64,000 nt of DNA from an uncultured Alphaproteobacteria bacterium (GTDB taxonomy: Bacteria; Pseudomonadota; Alphaproteobacteria; Rhodobacterales; Rhodobacteraceae), in assembly GCA_902574225.1 (NCBI GenBank), contig CACGMO010000010.1, forward strand, positions 1 to 64,000, written 5' to 3'. The notes under the pieces are model-generated. The model was not told the origin of the DNA, did no database searches, and saw only the letters and a program-made list of their open reading frames with translations. Positions 36,868 through 47,319 of this stretch are shown one piece after another (within the stretch, counting starts at the first letter, position 1; the number at the start of each line of letters is the position of its first letter). The translations under genes were made by a program, and so were the position numbers.

Positions 36868-37721
36868 TTTACTTTAGAAAGTTTAATCCACCATTTATTA
36901 CTTTTTTTACTTATATACCTTACCGCTTTTTTTGCCATATCTTGATTTCTGTAAAGACCAAAACAAGTGGATCCTGACCCGGACATTCTAGAAAGCAAAA
37001 CATCCTCCGTTTTCTCAATGGTAGCGAGTACGTTGTTGATTTCCGGATGTTTTTTTATTGCGATAGTTTGTAGGTCATTTCTCTGCCTCTGAAGATAGTC
37101 TATAAACTGATCTGTGCTACTTAAATCTATAAAGGACTCTAATGGTTGATTATATTTTTCGGTAACCTCTTCAAATATACTGCCTGTCGATACGAATATG
37201 TCTGGGTTTACTAAAACAACCCATAAATTAATTTCTGACATATCTAAAGGTCGAACAATCTCCCCAATTCCTCCTACTCTTGATGCTACACTTAATACAC
37301 AAGCTGGGATGTCTGCTCCAATTTTTGATAAAGCCTCAGAAGAGGGCATTAGGTGCTTGCTGTTATTTGTTATAAATCTTATTACAGCTGCAGCGTCTGC
37401 TGAGCCACCACCCAAACCAGCACCTATTGGCAGATTTTTTTCAAGATTAATAGAAAAACGATCTGTGAGTCCATTTCCAAATAGTTTTAATGCTTGTAAT
37501 ATTGAGTTTTCTCGAACATTTATCGACTTAGAAAATTCGCCTGTCAACGTCACCACATTTTCCAACGAACGTTTAAAAAATAGCCGGTCGAATACATCGG
37601 TAAAAACGACTATACTATCAAGAGAATGGTAACCGTCTGCCTGAATTCCTGTAACATGAAGAGCAAGATTGATCTTGGCGTATCCCTTTTCCTCATTAGT
37701 AATATCTTTTACCAATTCCAA
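36864..37721 (-). CDS. ispE: 4-diphosphocytidyl-2-C-methyl-D-erythritol kinase
   Basis: IspE is a GHMP kinase of the MEP isoprenoid pathway. The 285-aa protein has the N-terminal GYAKINLALHVTG near 13-25, the ATP-binding glycine loop LPIGAGLGGGSADAAA near 91-106, and the C-terminal SRMSGSGSTCFGLY near 244-257. The start is TTG, six bases after the TPR gene stop, with a purine-rich site upstream. It neighbours the polyprenyl synthase, a downstream step of isoprenoid metabolism, on the opposite strand. Confidence 0.94.
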   Translation of the reverse strand: MELVKDITNEEKGYAKINLALHVTGIQADGYHSLDSIVVFTDVFDRLFFKRSLENVVTLTGEFSKSINVRENSILQALKLFGNGLTDRFSINLEKNLPIGAGLGGGSADAAAVIRFITNNSKHLMPSSEALSKIGADIPACVLSVASRVGGIGEIVRPLDMSEINLWVVLVNPDIFVSTGSIFEEVTEKYNQPLESFIDLSSTDQFIDYLQRQRNDLQTIAIKKHPEINNVLATIEKTEDVLLSRMSGSGSTCFGLYRNQDMAKKAVRYISKKSNKWWIKLSKVN

Positions 37722-37727
37722 TCTTCT

Positions 37728-39389
37728 TTATCTTGTGTTTAGTCCGAACTTTAATTTATCTTCTGTATTTTTTTGATCCACAGATTCAGGATTGAACGAA
37801 AGTGACTTTTTCCATTGAAATTTAGCCTCCCTTTTTCTACCCAACATCCATAAGACGTCTCCTAGATGATCGTTTACTATTGGATCTGTAGATTCAATTT
37901 CCATTGCCTTTTCTAAATATAACAAAGCTTTTCCAAAATCCCCTTTTTTGTAGTATGCCCAACCTAGAGAGTCAATTATATGATAGCTACCTGGAGACTT
38001 CTCAGCTGCCAGTATAATCATTTTCAAAGCTTGGTCTAATTTCTCTTTCCGTTCTAGTAAGCTATACCCCATATAATTAAGTACCTGTGGTTGATCTGGG
38101 CTCAGTTCTAGAGCACTGAGAAAGTCAGCTTCAGCTAAAGCCCAATTCTTTGACCTTTCGAATGATATCCCTCTCAAGAATAAAATTGGCCAAATAGGCT
38201 CAGTATACGTTTCTCTTTTTGCGACTTCTATTGCTCTGGTATAGGACTTGATGGCTTCCTGAAACAAGCTCATACTCCGTTGCAGGCTACCATAAGTTTT
38301 CAATAAACTGGCATTTTCGTATCCATCAATTATAAATTTCTGAATATATTCTAATGCTAACCCATTACTATCCAGTTGCTCGATAGCAAATGAGTTTTCA
38401 ATAATGCTATCAATAAAGAAAAGATCATCATTTGAAAAGTTATCTAAAATTTCTTTTGATAGCCCATAGTTCCCAGAATCGCTAAGTATGGTAGCTAGAT
38501 TAAATTTCAAGAATGAACTAGTCGGATCTGCGAAATTTGCAAGGGATAAGTAAAACGACTTGTTGATAATGTTTTCCTCTCCTCGCCGGATAGATTGTGA
38601 CCATCTAAAGAATACCTCAGATATCTGCTTGTAAGGGGTTATTCTAATAGCATCACTAACCCCACCATTAGAAAGCTTGTTTTTGAGGGCTTTTATGTAA
38701 TACGCGTTATCGCTAGCAGACCGAGCCTTGCTTATTATACTTTCAGACACACCGCTTTCTTTATATTTATGAAAATATTGAACTAAAGCTAAAGCAGACT
38801 CGGAGTCAAAAAGAAAATTACTGAATTCCATATTTTCATAAAGTGTTTTTGCTTGCTCATATTCATCGAAATACACATATGCTAATAGTTGATTATAGTT
38901 AATAATCTGAAGTTGAGCTTCGTTGTTAATACTTATTGAATTGATCAAGCGAAAAGCTTCGTCTTTTTTGTTATCAATAATCAAGATCCAAAATTCTGTA
39001 ACTATCTTAAAAATCTCAGGAAAATTTTTCTTGTGTCGTTCGAACGCTCTTAATATTTCTGACTTTTCTCTCTTCTTTACAGCTTCGGCAAATATAATTA
39101 AATTTGCGACGGGGTAACTAAGTTGTAGGTCATCAATTTTTCGCGATATTGCTGTTGCAATTTCGAAATTTCCAGCTAGGGCTGCGTAGATAATACTTCT
39201 TGTGATAATTTCTCTTTCAGAGTCTCCTCTAGAAATGAGATCTATATAATAGTAGGAAGCATTTTTGAAATCTCTTTCTTTCTCAGCAAATTGCCCAGCA
39301 ATATATGAACCTGAGTTAGCTAGAACAATGGTGACCGAAAAATGCCAAAGTATAAAAAAAGTCACAATTAAAGATTTAAGCAGTGGCAT
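37728..39389 (-). CDS. Exported tetratricopeptide repeat protein
   Basis: The ATG at 39389 follows the ETF-QO stop by 10 bases and opens a signal peptide (about residues 3-24); a longer reading from 39425 would begin inside ETF-QO. The 553-aa protein consists of helical repeats throughout, and the C-terminal third has clear TPR units, for example around LALEYIQKF, FLRGISFERSKNWALAEADF, LNYMGYSLLERKEKL and LGWAYYKKGDFGKALLYLEK. It probably acts in the periplasm or is lipid-free envelope associated; partners are unknown. The ETF-QO-TPR-ispE order is one I know from Rhodobacterales. Confidence 0.82.
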   Translation of the reverse strand: MPLLKSLIVTFFILWHFSVTIVLANSGSYIAGQFAEKERDFKNASYYYIDLISRGDSEREIITRSIIYAALAGNFEIATAISRKIDDLQLSYPVANLIIFAEAVKKREKSEILRAFERHKKNFPEIFKIVTEFWILIIDNKKDEAFRLINSISINNEAQLQIINYNQLLAYVYFDEYEQAKTLYENMEFSNFLFDSESALALVQYFHKYKESGVSESIISKARSASDNAYYIKALKNKLSNGGVSDAIRITPYKQISEVFFRWSQSIRRGEENIINKSFYLSLANFADPTSSFLKFNLATILSDSGNYGLSKEILDNFSNDDLFFIDSIIENSFAIEQLDSNGLALEYIQKFIIDGYENASLLKTYGSLQRSMSLFQEAIKSYTRAIEVAKRETYTEPIWPILFLRGISFERSKNWALAEADFLSALELSPDQPQVLNYMGYSLLERKEKLDQALKMIILAAEKSPGSYHIIDSLGWAYYKKGDFGKALLYLEKAMEIESTDPIVNDHLGDVLWMLGRKREAKFQWKKSLSFNPESVDQKNTEDKLKFGLNTR

Positions 39390-39399
39390 TCCAATTAAC

Positions 39400-41041
39400 C
39401 TACATATTTGGATAATTTGGTCCATCTCCCCCTTGAGGTGTTTTCCACGTTATATTTTCGCTTGGATCCTTAATATCACATGTTTTGCAGTGCACACAAT
39501 TTTGTGAGTTTATTTGAAACGTAAAAGAATTCTTACGTTTTTCAAGCACTTCATAGACACCTGCTGGACAATACCTTTGAGCAGGCTCAGCAAATAATGG
39601 GAGATTTTTTTTGATCGGAATACTTTTGTTTTTTAAAAACAAATGACAGGGCTGGTTTTCCTCATGGTTTGTTCCAGAATAGCTCACGTTTGTTAGTCTA
39701 TCAAAACTAATCTTTCCATCAGGCTTTGGATACTCGATTTCTTTAAAGCTTTTTGCTGGCTTGGTGCTTTTTGCGTCACTTTTACCATGTTTCAAAGTGC
39801 CAAAAATATTTATTCCGCTTAAGTTTGCTATCCACATGTCTATTCCGCCAATTATCAATGACGCTAATAAACCAAAACGAGACCAGATGGGCTTAACGTT
39901 CTTTACAGGCTTTAAATCCGAACCAACCTTTCCAGTCTTTATCTTTTTATCATATTCATTTAGTTCAGTATTTTTGAAGCCGTCTTTTATAGCTTTGCAT
40001 GCTATCTCTGCTGCAGTGATCCCAGACAGCATTGCATTGTGGTTTCCCTTTATTCGTGGAACATTTACCAGACCTGCAGAACACCCTAGTATTAAACCAC
40101 CAGGGAAAGCAAGCTTCGGAATTGACTGATATCCTCCTTCGGTTATAGCCCTTGCTCCGTAGGATATCCTTTTACCTCCCTCAAGCATTCCCTTAATCAT
40201 AGGATGATGCTTAAATTTCTGAAACTCCATATATGGAAAGACATGGGGGTTCTCGTAGTTCAAGTGAACGACAAACCCTAGATAAATTTGGTTGTTTTCC
40301 GCATGATAGCAGAAAGATCCACCTCCTGCATTGCCTCCTAATGGCCATCCCATGGAGTGAAGCACTTTTCCCTCTTTATGAAATTTAGGGTCTATTTCCC
40401 AAATCTCTTTCATTCCGAGCCCGTATTTTTGTGGTTGGCTTTGTGCATCTAATTTATATCGTTCAATAAGAATTTTAGTTAAAGAGCCTCTTACTCCTTC
40501 GCTGAGTAGAACATACTTACCTAAGACTTCCATGCCAGGCTCATATCCCTCTGTTTTATTTCCGTCTTTGTCTAAGCCAAATTCGCCAGCTATAACTCCA
40601 ATAACTTCTTCACTTTTACCAAATACCAAATCGCTGCAGGCCATACCCGGAAATATATCAACGCCCAAGCTCTCTGCTTGCCCTGCTAACCACCGACACA
40701 CATTTCCCATAGATACGATATAATTTCCATGGTTATTCATGAGTGGGGGAAGTAAAAAATTAGGAATTTTTACCTGCCCAGCTGGGCCAAAAAGGTAAAA
40801 GTGATCTTCACTAACTTTTGTACGAATGGGGATATCGGTTTCTTTCCAGTCTGGTATCAGCAAATCTATGCCTGATGAGTCCAAAACTGCTCCTGATAAA
40901 ATATGCGATCCTATTTCTGCTCCCTTTTCTAGAACAACAACACTAAGTTCGGGATCAATTTGTTTAGCTTTAATTGCAGCTGACAAACCGGCTGGCCCCC
41001 CCCCCGACGATAACCAAATCATAGTCAATTTTCTCTCTCAT
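39400..41041 (-). CDS. Electron transfer flavoprotein-ubiquinone oxidoreductase, frameshifted near its start
   Basis: ETF-QO passes electrons from ETF to ubiquinone at the inner membrane through FAD and a 4Fe-4S cluster. The body is normal: HILSGAVLD near 45, HSMGWPL, and the C-terminal cluster region with CPAGVYEV and CVHCKTCDI. The natural start is ATG 41041, with AAGG upstream, giving MREKIDYDLVIVGGG; but the glycine codons are a run of ten G (plus strand C, 40996-41005). Ten puts this start out of frame with the body; nine would restore VIVGGGPAGLSAA. The uninterrupted frame instead starts at TTG 41028 and replaces the first FAD-binding strand by MTMIWLSS. Confidence 0.93.
40996..41005. 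repeat. Homopolymer C10/G10 tract within ETF-QO
   Basis: Ten consecutive C on the plus strand (G on the coding strand) encode the glycines of the FAD dinucleotide-binding motif. It is the longest G/C homopolymer I see in this AT-rich window. Its length decides whether the native start codon is in frame with the rest of the gene. Confidence 0.95.
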
Positions 41042-41073
41042 ATCTTACCTTTTAACCTCAGAATACTTTCACG

Positions 41074-41094
41074 ATGTTATCAACTAAATAACAT
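41074..41094. promoter_or_regulatory. Inverted repeat in the ETF-QO / greA divergent region
   Basis: ATGTTAT (41074-41080) and ATAACAT (41088-41094) form a perfect 7-base inverted repeat around seven bases, between the divergent starts of ETF-QO and greA. It could be an operator or simply AT-rich coincidence. No ORF is lost in the surrounding 127-base gap. Confidence 0.2.
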
Positions 41095-41168
41095 ATAGTT
41101 TTTTCTTAATAAAGGTGTAAAAAAACAAATAAAAATGTTATTATTTATTTTTTAGCGTGAAAAAAAAT

Positions 41169-41639
41169 ATGGAAAAAATTCCCTTAACCAAAAACGGCTT
41201 CAGTAGGCTCGAAGAAGAACTGCGTAAACTAAAAGCAGATGACAGGCCAAATATTATTAAAGCTATCTCTGAGGCCAGGGAATTAGGTGATTTATCTGAG
41301 AATGCCGAGTACCATTCGGCAAGAGAAAAACAATCATTCATTGAGGGTAGAATAAAGGAGTTGGAGGCAATAATATCGCTAGCAGAAGTAATTGATGTTT
41401 CTAAGCTTAATGGTCCTATAAAATTTGGAGCTAAGACAACTCTTTTTCTAGAAGAAACTGAAAGAGAGATTACATATCAAATCGTGGGAGAGTCTGAAGC
41501 AGATTTAGAAAAAGGCCTGCTAAACATAAACTCACCACTTGCTAGAGCACTAATCGGCAAAGATGAGGGAGATGAAGTAGAGGTAAATACGCCAGGAGGG
41601 GTCAAACACTATGAAATTATTAAGGTCGAATATAACTAG
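41169..41639 (+). CDS. greA: Transcription elongation factor GreA
   Basis: GreA rescues backtracked RNA polymerase by stimulating transcript cleavage. The ATG at 41169 ([18 protein letters not shown]) matches the family N-terminus and gives 156 aa; an in-frame GTG four codons earlier is the alternative, and neither has a good ribosome binding site. The coiled-coil tip shows [20 protein letters not shown] near 36-55 with the acidic catalytic residues. The C-terminal FKBP-like domain ends with [18 protein letters not shown]. It is convergent with pheT, nine bases apart. Confidence 0.95.
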   Translation: MEKIPLTKNGFSRLEEELRKLKADDRPNIIKAISEARELGDLSENAEYHSAREKQSFIEGRIKELEAIISLAEVIDVSKLNGPIKFGAKTTLFLEETEREITYQIVGESEADLEKGLLNINSPLARALIGKDEGDEVEVNTPGGVKHYEIIKVEYN

Positions 41640-41648
41640 TTCCGTAGA

Positions 41649-44051
41649 CTATGATTTTAAAAGTCCACCAACTTTTTCACTGACTCCACTAATTATATCC
41701 TTACACATTTGCTCTATCTCAGAGTCATTAAGAGTTTTCTCTAAAGGCTGAAATCTAACCCTTATTGAGAGAGACTTTTTTCTCTCTTCTTTTTCCATTT
41801 CCCCTTGAAATACATCTACAATATTTATTTTGTCGATCAAAGGATTTTTCAAGGAAATGATAGTTTTCTTTACTGCTCCATATTCAGTCTTTTCATCAAT
41901 CAGGAAAGAAAAGTCCCTTTCAATAGGTTGCAAATTACTTAAAATAAGAGAATCTCTCGCAATCTTTTTTTTCTTTGGGAAGGGTATATTATCTAGATAG
42001 ATAGTGAAGCAATTTACTCGTTCTCTAATAGTGTAATTTTTTGCAATCAGTGGGCTAACTTCGCCAAATATTGCTACGCTCTTATTTCCAAGCATAACCT
42101 TGGCTGACCTTTTTGGATGAAGGAATTCTGGAGCATCTCTTTCAAGTTTAAGGCTGTCTACTTTTAAGTTAAAATATCCTAATAAGTTAAATAGATCTTT
42201 TTTTATATCAAAAATATCAAAAGGTCTAGTTTCCTTGTAAAGATTGAAATTACTTTTACTACCTGACAAGATTGCAGAAATTTGGTAGGTTTCATCACCA
42301 ACTTTATTGCTCTCAAAACAATAACCTTGTTCGAATATTGCGAGACTTTTAATACCTTTAGCCTGATTTTTCTCTACTATTTTTATTAAGCCTGGTAAGA
42401 GCGACTGTCGCATGTGCGTCATTTCACTGCTAATTGGATTTATAAGTTTAATTTCCTTTGTTGACTTGCTACTAAAGCGTTCAATGGACTTCTTGTCGAT
42501 AAAGCTATATGACAAGCACTCCATATAACCTAAAGAAGTACAAACCCTTCTAGCTAGATTTTGCCTGCTTTGACTGTCTGTTAAAAGGGGTTTTAATACT
42601 CCCTCTTTCCTGGTCATCGGAATACTGGGCAAATTTGCTAATGAATTTATCCTTGCGACCTCCTCTATTATATCTACCTCACCGTGTACATCTGGTCTCC
42701 AGGGGGGGACTGTTATTTCAATTTTGTTTTCCACTTCCTTTACTGAAAAACCAAGGGACTTAAGTATTTCAAATTGTCTTGCCCTATTTACTTCTATTCC
42801 TATCAATTGACTTACTTTTTTAGGATCGAAGATAATTTTTTTCTCGAAAGATGGCACTGACCCTGCGATAATAATGTCTGAGGCTTCGCCTCCACATAAA
42901 TCTAAAATCATCCTTGTTGCAATATGTGATCCAGATAAAGTAAAGCTCGGATCAACACCCCTTTCAAACCGATATCTTGCGTCTGAATTTATCTGAAGTT
43001 TTCGACCTGTTGCTGCTATTGATATTGGATCAAAATAAGCAGCCTCTAACAACACATTTTTTGTTTCGTCCGACACAGCACTTTTCATACCTCCTATAAT
43101 GCCTCCCAGAGATACGATTTCCTTTTCATCTGTTATTACAATCATTCCGTCATTTAACTCATATATTTTATCATCAAGAGCATGAAATTTCTCTCCCTCA
43201 ACGGATCTTCTAACCGTTAAACCACCAGAGAGTTTATCAGCGTCGAAGACGTGTAGAGGTCTTGCTCTATCAAATGTAAGATAATTTGTGATATCAACTA
43301 ATGCTGAGATTGGATTTAGCCCAATACTTATTAAACGATCCTTGAGCCACTGTGGAGACTCCCTATTTTGTACACTTCGTAAATATCGGCCTACAAAAAG
43401 GGGACATTCTCTTGAAGAAACCGCTTGGTCCAAATTAATATTTAAATTTGGCTTAAAAATTCCTTCAACCTCGGGTATTTTACTGACACGTAATTTTCCG
43501 ATACCACTAGCCGAGAGATCTCTGGCTATTCCATAAATACCTAGTGCGTCAGGTCTATTTGGGGTAATTGCAATTTCGAAAATTATTTTTTCATCTTCAA
43601 CTAATTCGGAAAACAGCGTCCCCACTTTAGTTTCAGAGGGTAGCTCTATAATTCCATCGTGTTCATCTGAAATTTCTAATTCCTTTTCTGAACACATCAT
43701 TCCCTCACTTTTAACATCTCTGATCTTTGAGGCTTTTAGGTTGATATTTAATCCAGGTATAAAATCACCTGGCTTAGCAACCACTACTTTCATGCCGTTC
43801 TTAACATTTGGTGCTCCACAAACTATTTTTAATATTCCAGTACTTGAATCAACCTCACATACTTTCAATTTGTCGGCATTTGGGTGTTTTTCAACTTTTA
43901 GTATTTCTCCTACAGACAATTGCCCCAAACGCTTTCTTGGGTCTATAAGGGACTCAACCTCTAATCCTGTGTCGGTAAGAACGTCCCCTACTTCATCAGC
44001 AGACAAATTTGTCTCCAGGTAATCCTTAAGCCATGAAAAAGAAAACTTCAT
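41649..44051 (-). CDS. pheT: Phenylalanyl-tRNA synthetase beta subunit
   Basis: PheT pairs with PheS in the alpha2-beta2 synthetase. The 800-aa protein begins MKFSFSWLKDYL and contains the tRNA-binding OB fold near 40-150 with KHPNADKLKVCEVD and CGAPNV, the B3/B4 editing region with TPNRPDALGIYGIARDL near 161-177, the B5 domain, and the C-terminal ferredoxin-fold anticodon-binding domain from about 705 with ERDFSFLID. Size and layout are standard. It follows pheS by 22 bases. Confidence 0.96.
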   Translation of the reverse strand: MKFSFSWLKDYLETNLSADEVGDVLTDTGLEVESLIDPRKRLGQLSVGEILKVEKHPNADKLKVCEVDSSTGILKIVCGAPNVKNGMKVVVAKPGDFIPGLNINLKASKIRDVKSEGMMCSEKELEISDEHDGIIELPSETKVGTLFSELVEDEKIIFEIAITPNRPDALGIYGIARDLSASGIGKLRVSKIPEVEGIFKPNLNINLDQAVSSRECPLFVGRYLRSVQNRESPQWLKDRLISIGLNPISALVDITNYLTFDRARPLHVFDADKLSGGLTVRRSVEGEKFHALDDKIYELNDGMIVITDEKEIVSLGGIIGGMKSAVSDETKNVLLEAAYFDPISIAATGRKLQINSDARYRFERGVDPSFTLSGSHIATRMILDLCGGEASDIIIAGSVPSFEKKIIFDPKKVSQLIGIEVNRARQFEILKSLGFSVKEVENKIEITVPPWRPDVHGEVDIIEEVARINSLANLPSIPMTRKEGVLKPLLTDSQSRQNLARRVCTSLGYMECLSYSFIDKKSIERFSSKSTKEIKLINPISSEMTHMRQSLLPGLIKIVEKNQAKGIKSLAIFEQGYCFESNKVGDETYQISAILSGSKSNFNLYKETRPFDIFDIKKDLFNLLGYFNLKVDSLKLERDAPEFLHPKRSAKVMLGNKSVAIFGEVSPLIAKNYTIRERVNCFTIYLDNIPFPKKKKIARDSLILSNLQPIERDFSFLIDEKTEYGAVKKTIISLKNPLIDKINIVDVFQGEMEKEERKKSLSIRVRFQPLEKTLNDSEIEQMCKDIISGVSEKVGGLLKS

Positions 44052-44073
44052 ATTAAAACTTCCACTCTAATGT

Positions 44074-45162
44074 TTATCCACTAAGTTTATCATAGAGATT
44101 GGAACTTTTTTCTGTCGCAAAGCCATAGTGTTTTAACCATCTCAAATCATTATCAAAAAATGATCTTAGATCTGGCATACCATACTTTAGCATCGCGAGC
44201 CTATCTATACCCATTCCAAAAGCAAAGCCCTGGAACTTTTTACTATCAACGTTAGCTGCCTCCAAGACATTAGGGTGTACCATTCCGCTACCTAATATTT
44301 CCATCCAGTCATCTCCTTCGCCAACAACTAAAGAGTTTTCAACCCAGGAACACCTTATATCAACTTCCGCAGAAGGCTCCGTGAAGGGGAAATGACTGGC
44401 GCGAAATCTTAGTTTAATACTATCTAGCTCAAAAAAAGCCTTGCAAAACTCAACCAAAACCCATTTTAAGTTTGACATAGAGATATCTTCACCTACCGCT
44501 AAACCTTCAATCTGATGAAACATTGGTGTATGGGTGAGATCGTAATCCGATCTATATACCCGTCCAGGTGCGATAATTCTACAAGGTGCTCCGTGTTTTT
44601 CCATAAACCTTACTTGTACTGGGCTAGTATGCGTTCTCAGTACGTTAGGTGAACCATTTTCTGTAGTGCTCTCATCTCCAGGATCAATATAAAAAGTATC
44701 AAACTCCTGACGAGCTGGATGATCAGGAGGAATATTAAGTGAATCAAAATTGTACCAGTCGCTTTCAATCTGGGGTCCTTCAGCTACAGAAAATCCTAAG
44801 TCTGAGAAAATTGATATGATTTCTTCTGTAACTCTGCTTACCGGGTGAATCAAGCCTGAATTCACCTCTCTCGGGTCTTGCGAAACATCAAGCCATTCCG
44901 CATCCATTCTGCCTTCAATCTCCTTATTAAGTAGAATTTCCCTTCTCTCCTTGATAGCCTCCTCCAGAGATTGCTTGAGATTGTTATACTGTGGAGATTT
45001 TATTTGTCGCTCTTTAGCTTCCATCTGACCCAATGATCTCAACAGGTTAGAAATCTCTCCCTTTTTACCAAGAAGCTTTATCCTGACCTGTTCGAGATCA
45101 TTAACAGACTGGGCATTCTTAACAAGCTCTAAATACTTAATATTTTCTGGTGAAGTCTCCAT
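44074..45162 (-). CDS. pheS: Phenylalanyl-tRNA synthetase alpha subunit
   Basis: PheS holds the class II catalytic core. The 362-aa protein has an N-terminal coiled-coil arm (about 1-85), motif 2 around [20 protein letters not shown] near 203-222, [18 protein letters not shown] near 253-270, and motif 3 [17 protein letters not shown] near 315-331. The position of Ala294 of E. coli PheS, which sets amino-acid pocket size, was not aligned. It follows rplT by 58 bases, with no obvious attenuator. Confidence 0.96.
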   Translation of the reverse strand: METSPENIKYLELVKNAQSVNDLEQVRIKLLGKKGEISNLLRSLGQMEAKERQIKSPQYNNLKQSLEEAIKERREILLNKEIEGRMDAEWLDVSQDPREVNSGLIHPVSRVTEEIISIFSDLGFSVAEGPQIESDWYNFDSLNIPPDHPARQEFDTFYIDPGDESTTENGSPNVLRTHTSPVQVRFMEKHGAPCRIIAPGRVYRSDYDLTHTPMFHQIEGLAVGEDISMSNLKWVLVEFCKAFFELDSIKLRFRASHFPFTEPSAEVDIRCSWVENSLVVGEGDDWMEILGSGMVHPNVLEAANVDSKKFQGFAFGMGIDRLAMLKYGMPDLRSFFDNDLRWLKHYGFATEKSSNLYDKLSG

Positions 45163-45220
45163 GGATAGATCTAAGATTTATCATAAGAACATTTTATACC
45201 GAATGAAATCGGTCATGTTA

Positions 45221-45583
45221 CTAGTTTAGCGCGCCTTGCGCACGAGATACTATCTGTCCAAAAGCTTTTGGGTCATGTACCGCAATGTCTGCTAAAACTT
45301 TTCTATCGAGATTTATGCCAGCTTTATCCAGTCCATGTATGAACTTTGAATAATTGAGATTGCCGTCAATTTGTCTTACAGCCGCGTTTAACCTTTGTAT
45401 CCAGAGTGCTCTAAAAACACGCTTTCTAACCTTACGATCTCTGGTCGCATACTGCATGGCTCTGTCTACAGCTTGTTTAGCCGTTCTAAAGTTCCTACTC
45501 CTTGCGCCATAGTAACCTTTGGCCGCCTTTACCACCTTTCGATGTCTTGCGTGCGTCACTACTCCTGATTTAACTCTAGTCAA
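45221..45583 (-). CDS. rplT: 50S ribosomal protein L20
   Basis: L20 is an early 23S rRNA-binding assembly protein. The 120-aa basic protein has the extended N-terminus [19 protein letters not shown] and the globular family core [23 protein letters not shown]-like sequence, of which [10 protein letters not shown] is the clearest. It follows rpmI by 12 bases. In many bacteria L20 represses its own operon by binding the leader; a leader would lie upstream of rpmI, but I see no clear L20-binding structure. Confidence 0.97.
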   Translation of the reverse strand: MTRVKSGVVTHARHRKVVKAAKGYYGARSRNFRTAKQAVDRAMQYATRDRKVRKRVFRALWIQRLNAAVRQIDGNLNYSKFIHGLDKAGINLDRKVLADIAVHDPKAFGQIVSRAQGALN

Positions 45584-45595
45584 CTATTGATCCTC

Positions 45596-45796
45596 CTACC
45601 TAGAATAAGGCATATAAGATTTAACGATATTTTCATCTGCCTTGCACAAAGTTGTTGTGCCTCTCGCGTTCCGTATAAATTTGCTTGACCTCTTTATCAT
45701 ACCGTGCCTTTTCCCTGCCTGCGCAGACTTCACACGCCCGGACGCCGTCACTTTAAAACGCTTTTTAGCACCTGATTTTGTTTTCATCTTAGGCAT
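45596..45796 (-). CDS. rpmI: 50S ribosomal protein L35
   Basis: L35 is a small 23S rRNA-binding protein. The 66-aa sequence [20 protein letters not shown] is the family N-terminus, followed by [17 protein letters not shown]. infC, which precedes rpmI in many bacteria, is absent; the upstream gene is pyk. A plausible promoter lies 30 bases before the start codon. Confidence 0.97.
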   Translation of the reverse strand: MPKMKTKSGAKKRFKVTASGRVKSAQAGKRHGMIKRSSKFIRNARGTTTLCKADENIVKSYMPYSR

Positions 45797-45825
45797 TTAG
45801 ATTTCTCAACACACTTTCCAGAGTG

Positions 45826-45854
45826 TTTATAGGGATATTCTAATAACTATACAA
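45826..45854 (-). promoter_or_regulatory. Probable promoter of rpmI-rplT(-pheST)
   Basis: On the minus strand TTGTAT (45854-45849) and TATAAA (45831-45826) are separated by exactly 17 bases. The element ends 29 bases before the rpmI ATG, in the only gap of the pyk-to-pheT run wide enough for one. An imperfect small stem (ACACT/AGTGT) follows in the leader. Confidence 0.5.
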
Positions 45855-45873
45855 GCATTTCTTTATATTTTTC

Positions 45874-47319
45874 TCAAAAATCATCAAAGTTTTCTTCTAA
45901 AGACACCACCCTTAATATGTTTGTTGATCCAGGTGTATTAAATGGCACTCCTGCAATAACAATGATTAAATCTTTCCCTGAAGCAAAATCGAATAACTTA
46001 GCGGCTTTAACAGCATTCATTACTGCCCTCTTAAATCGATCTACAGGTGTGGTAACCACACAATGCAACCCCCAAAAAAGGGTTAGTTTCCTTGCTGTTT
46101 CTGTATATGGAGTTAGTGCAATTATTGGTGCTCGAGGTCTTTCCCGAGATGCAAGTTCAGCTGTTGTTCCACCATGAGTAAAGCAACAAATAACCTTTAC
46201 GTTTATGTTATCAGCTACCTCTCTCGCAGCAACTGTTATTGCATTTGAAACTCCTTCTTTCGAAACTGATCTCGAGGTTTCCAAATTTCGGAAATACAAC
46301 GGGTCTTTTTCGGTTTCAACGGCGATTTTATCTACTGCTTTTATAACTTTATCTGGATGAGCGCCTATTGCTGTTTCGGCGGACAGCATTACTGCGTCTA
46401 CGCCGTCATATATTGCCTGCGCGACATCCGAAACTTCAGCTCGGGTTGGTGTAGTCGAATTAATCATACTTTCCATCATCTGTGTTGCTACGATTACAGG
46501 CTTTCCCATTTGACGTGATTTCATAACCAGTCTTTTTTGAATAGGTGGGACCGCTTCAATTGGCAATTCAACACCAAGATCTCCTCGTGCCACCATAATT
46601 CCGTCAGCAGAATCAATAATCGAGTCAAAAACTTTTACTGCAGCCGGTTTCTCAATTTTTGCGATAATGCCTGCCCTTCCCTTCAATAACTTTTTTACAT
46701 TGTCTACATCTTTCGCTCTCTGTACAAAAGATAAGCCGATCCAGTCTACACCAAGACCACAAACAAACTCCAAGTCTTGTTTATCTTTTTCTGTTAAAGG
46801 AGCGAGATCTAAAATACTATCTGGGCAATTAACCCCTTTTTTGTCTGAAATAATTCCATCATTCAAAACAGTGCACTCTATTTTCTTTTCTGATGCTTTA
46901 CTTACTTGCATAGCAATTTTACCATCATCAATCAGTAGCTTATCACCCTTTTTTACTGACTGGAATATCTTGGGATGCGGTAGACAAACTCGTTCTTTAT
47001 TTCCCAACCTTTCTATTAGATCAAAACAAAACTTTTGTCCCGCCTCTAAACTTGACTTTGCATCCTTAAAATCACCACATCTCAGCTTTGGACCCTGTAG
47101 ATCGGCCAGAATACATATTGGTCTCGAAAATTCTTTCTCTAAATCTCTTAAAATATTATGTCTTCTTTCCACAGCTGAATGATCACCGTGGGACATATTT
47201 AATCTAAAAATATCTGCCCCTGCTAAAAACATTTTTCTAATCTCCAATTTAGTGTCTGACGCAGGACCCAGAGTAGCTACTATTTTTACTTTGCGATTTC
47301 TATGAAGTTGCTTTTTCAT
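45874..47319 (-). CDS. pyk: Pyruvate kinase
   Basis: Pyruvate kinase converts PEP and ADP to pyruvate and ATP. The 481-aa protein has the N-terminal KIVATLGPASDTK near 12-24, FRLNMSHGDH near 38-47, the catalytic-lysine signature IIAKIEKPAAV near 218-228, GIMVARGDLGVELP near 240-253 and VIVATQMMESM near 275-285. The C-terminal domain is complete. PckA and Pyk act in opposite directions at the PEP node. It is divergent from DUF1244 across an 85-base gap rich in A and T runs. Confidence 0.96.
   Translation of the reverse strand: MKKQLHRNRKVKIVATLGPASDTKLEIRKMFLAGADIFRLNMSHGDHSAVERRHNILRDLEKEFSRPICILADLQGPKLRCGDFKDAKSSLEAGQKFCFDLIERLGNKERVCLPHPKIFQSVKKGDKLLIDDGKIAMQVSKASEKKIECTVLNDGIISDKKGVNCPDSILDLAPLTEKDKQDLEFVCGLGVDWIGLSFVQRAKDVDNVKKLLKGRAGIIAKIEKPAAVKVFDSIIDSADGIMVARGDLGVELPIEAVPPIQKRLVMKSRQMGKPVIVATQMMESMINSTTPTRAEVSDVAQAIYDGVDAVMLSAETAIGAHPDKVIKAVDKIAVETEKDPLYFRNLETSRSVSKEGVSNAITVAAREVADNINVKVICCFTHGGTTAELASRERPRAPIIALTPYTETARKLTLFWGLHCVVTTPVDRFKRAVMNAVKAAKLFDFASGKDLIIVIAGVPFNTPGSTNILRVVSLEENFDDF

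Noticed and set aside
42700-42715. Seven-base G run in pheT as another slip-prone site
   Set aside because: The frame is continuous and encodes the expected VPPWRPD motif on the minus strand, so there is no sign of a length error.
45917-47182. Long open frames antisense to pyk
   Set aside because: Shadows of the pyruvate kinase coding sequence; composition and low complexity fit antisense reading.
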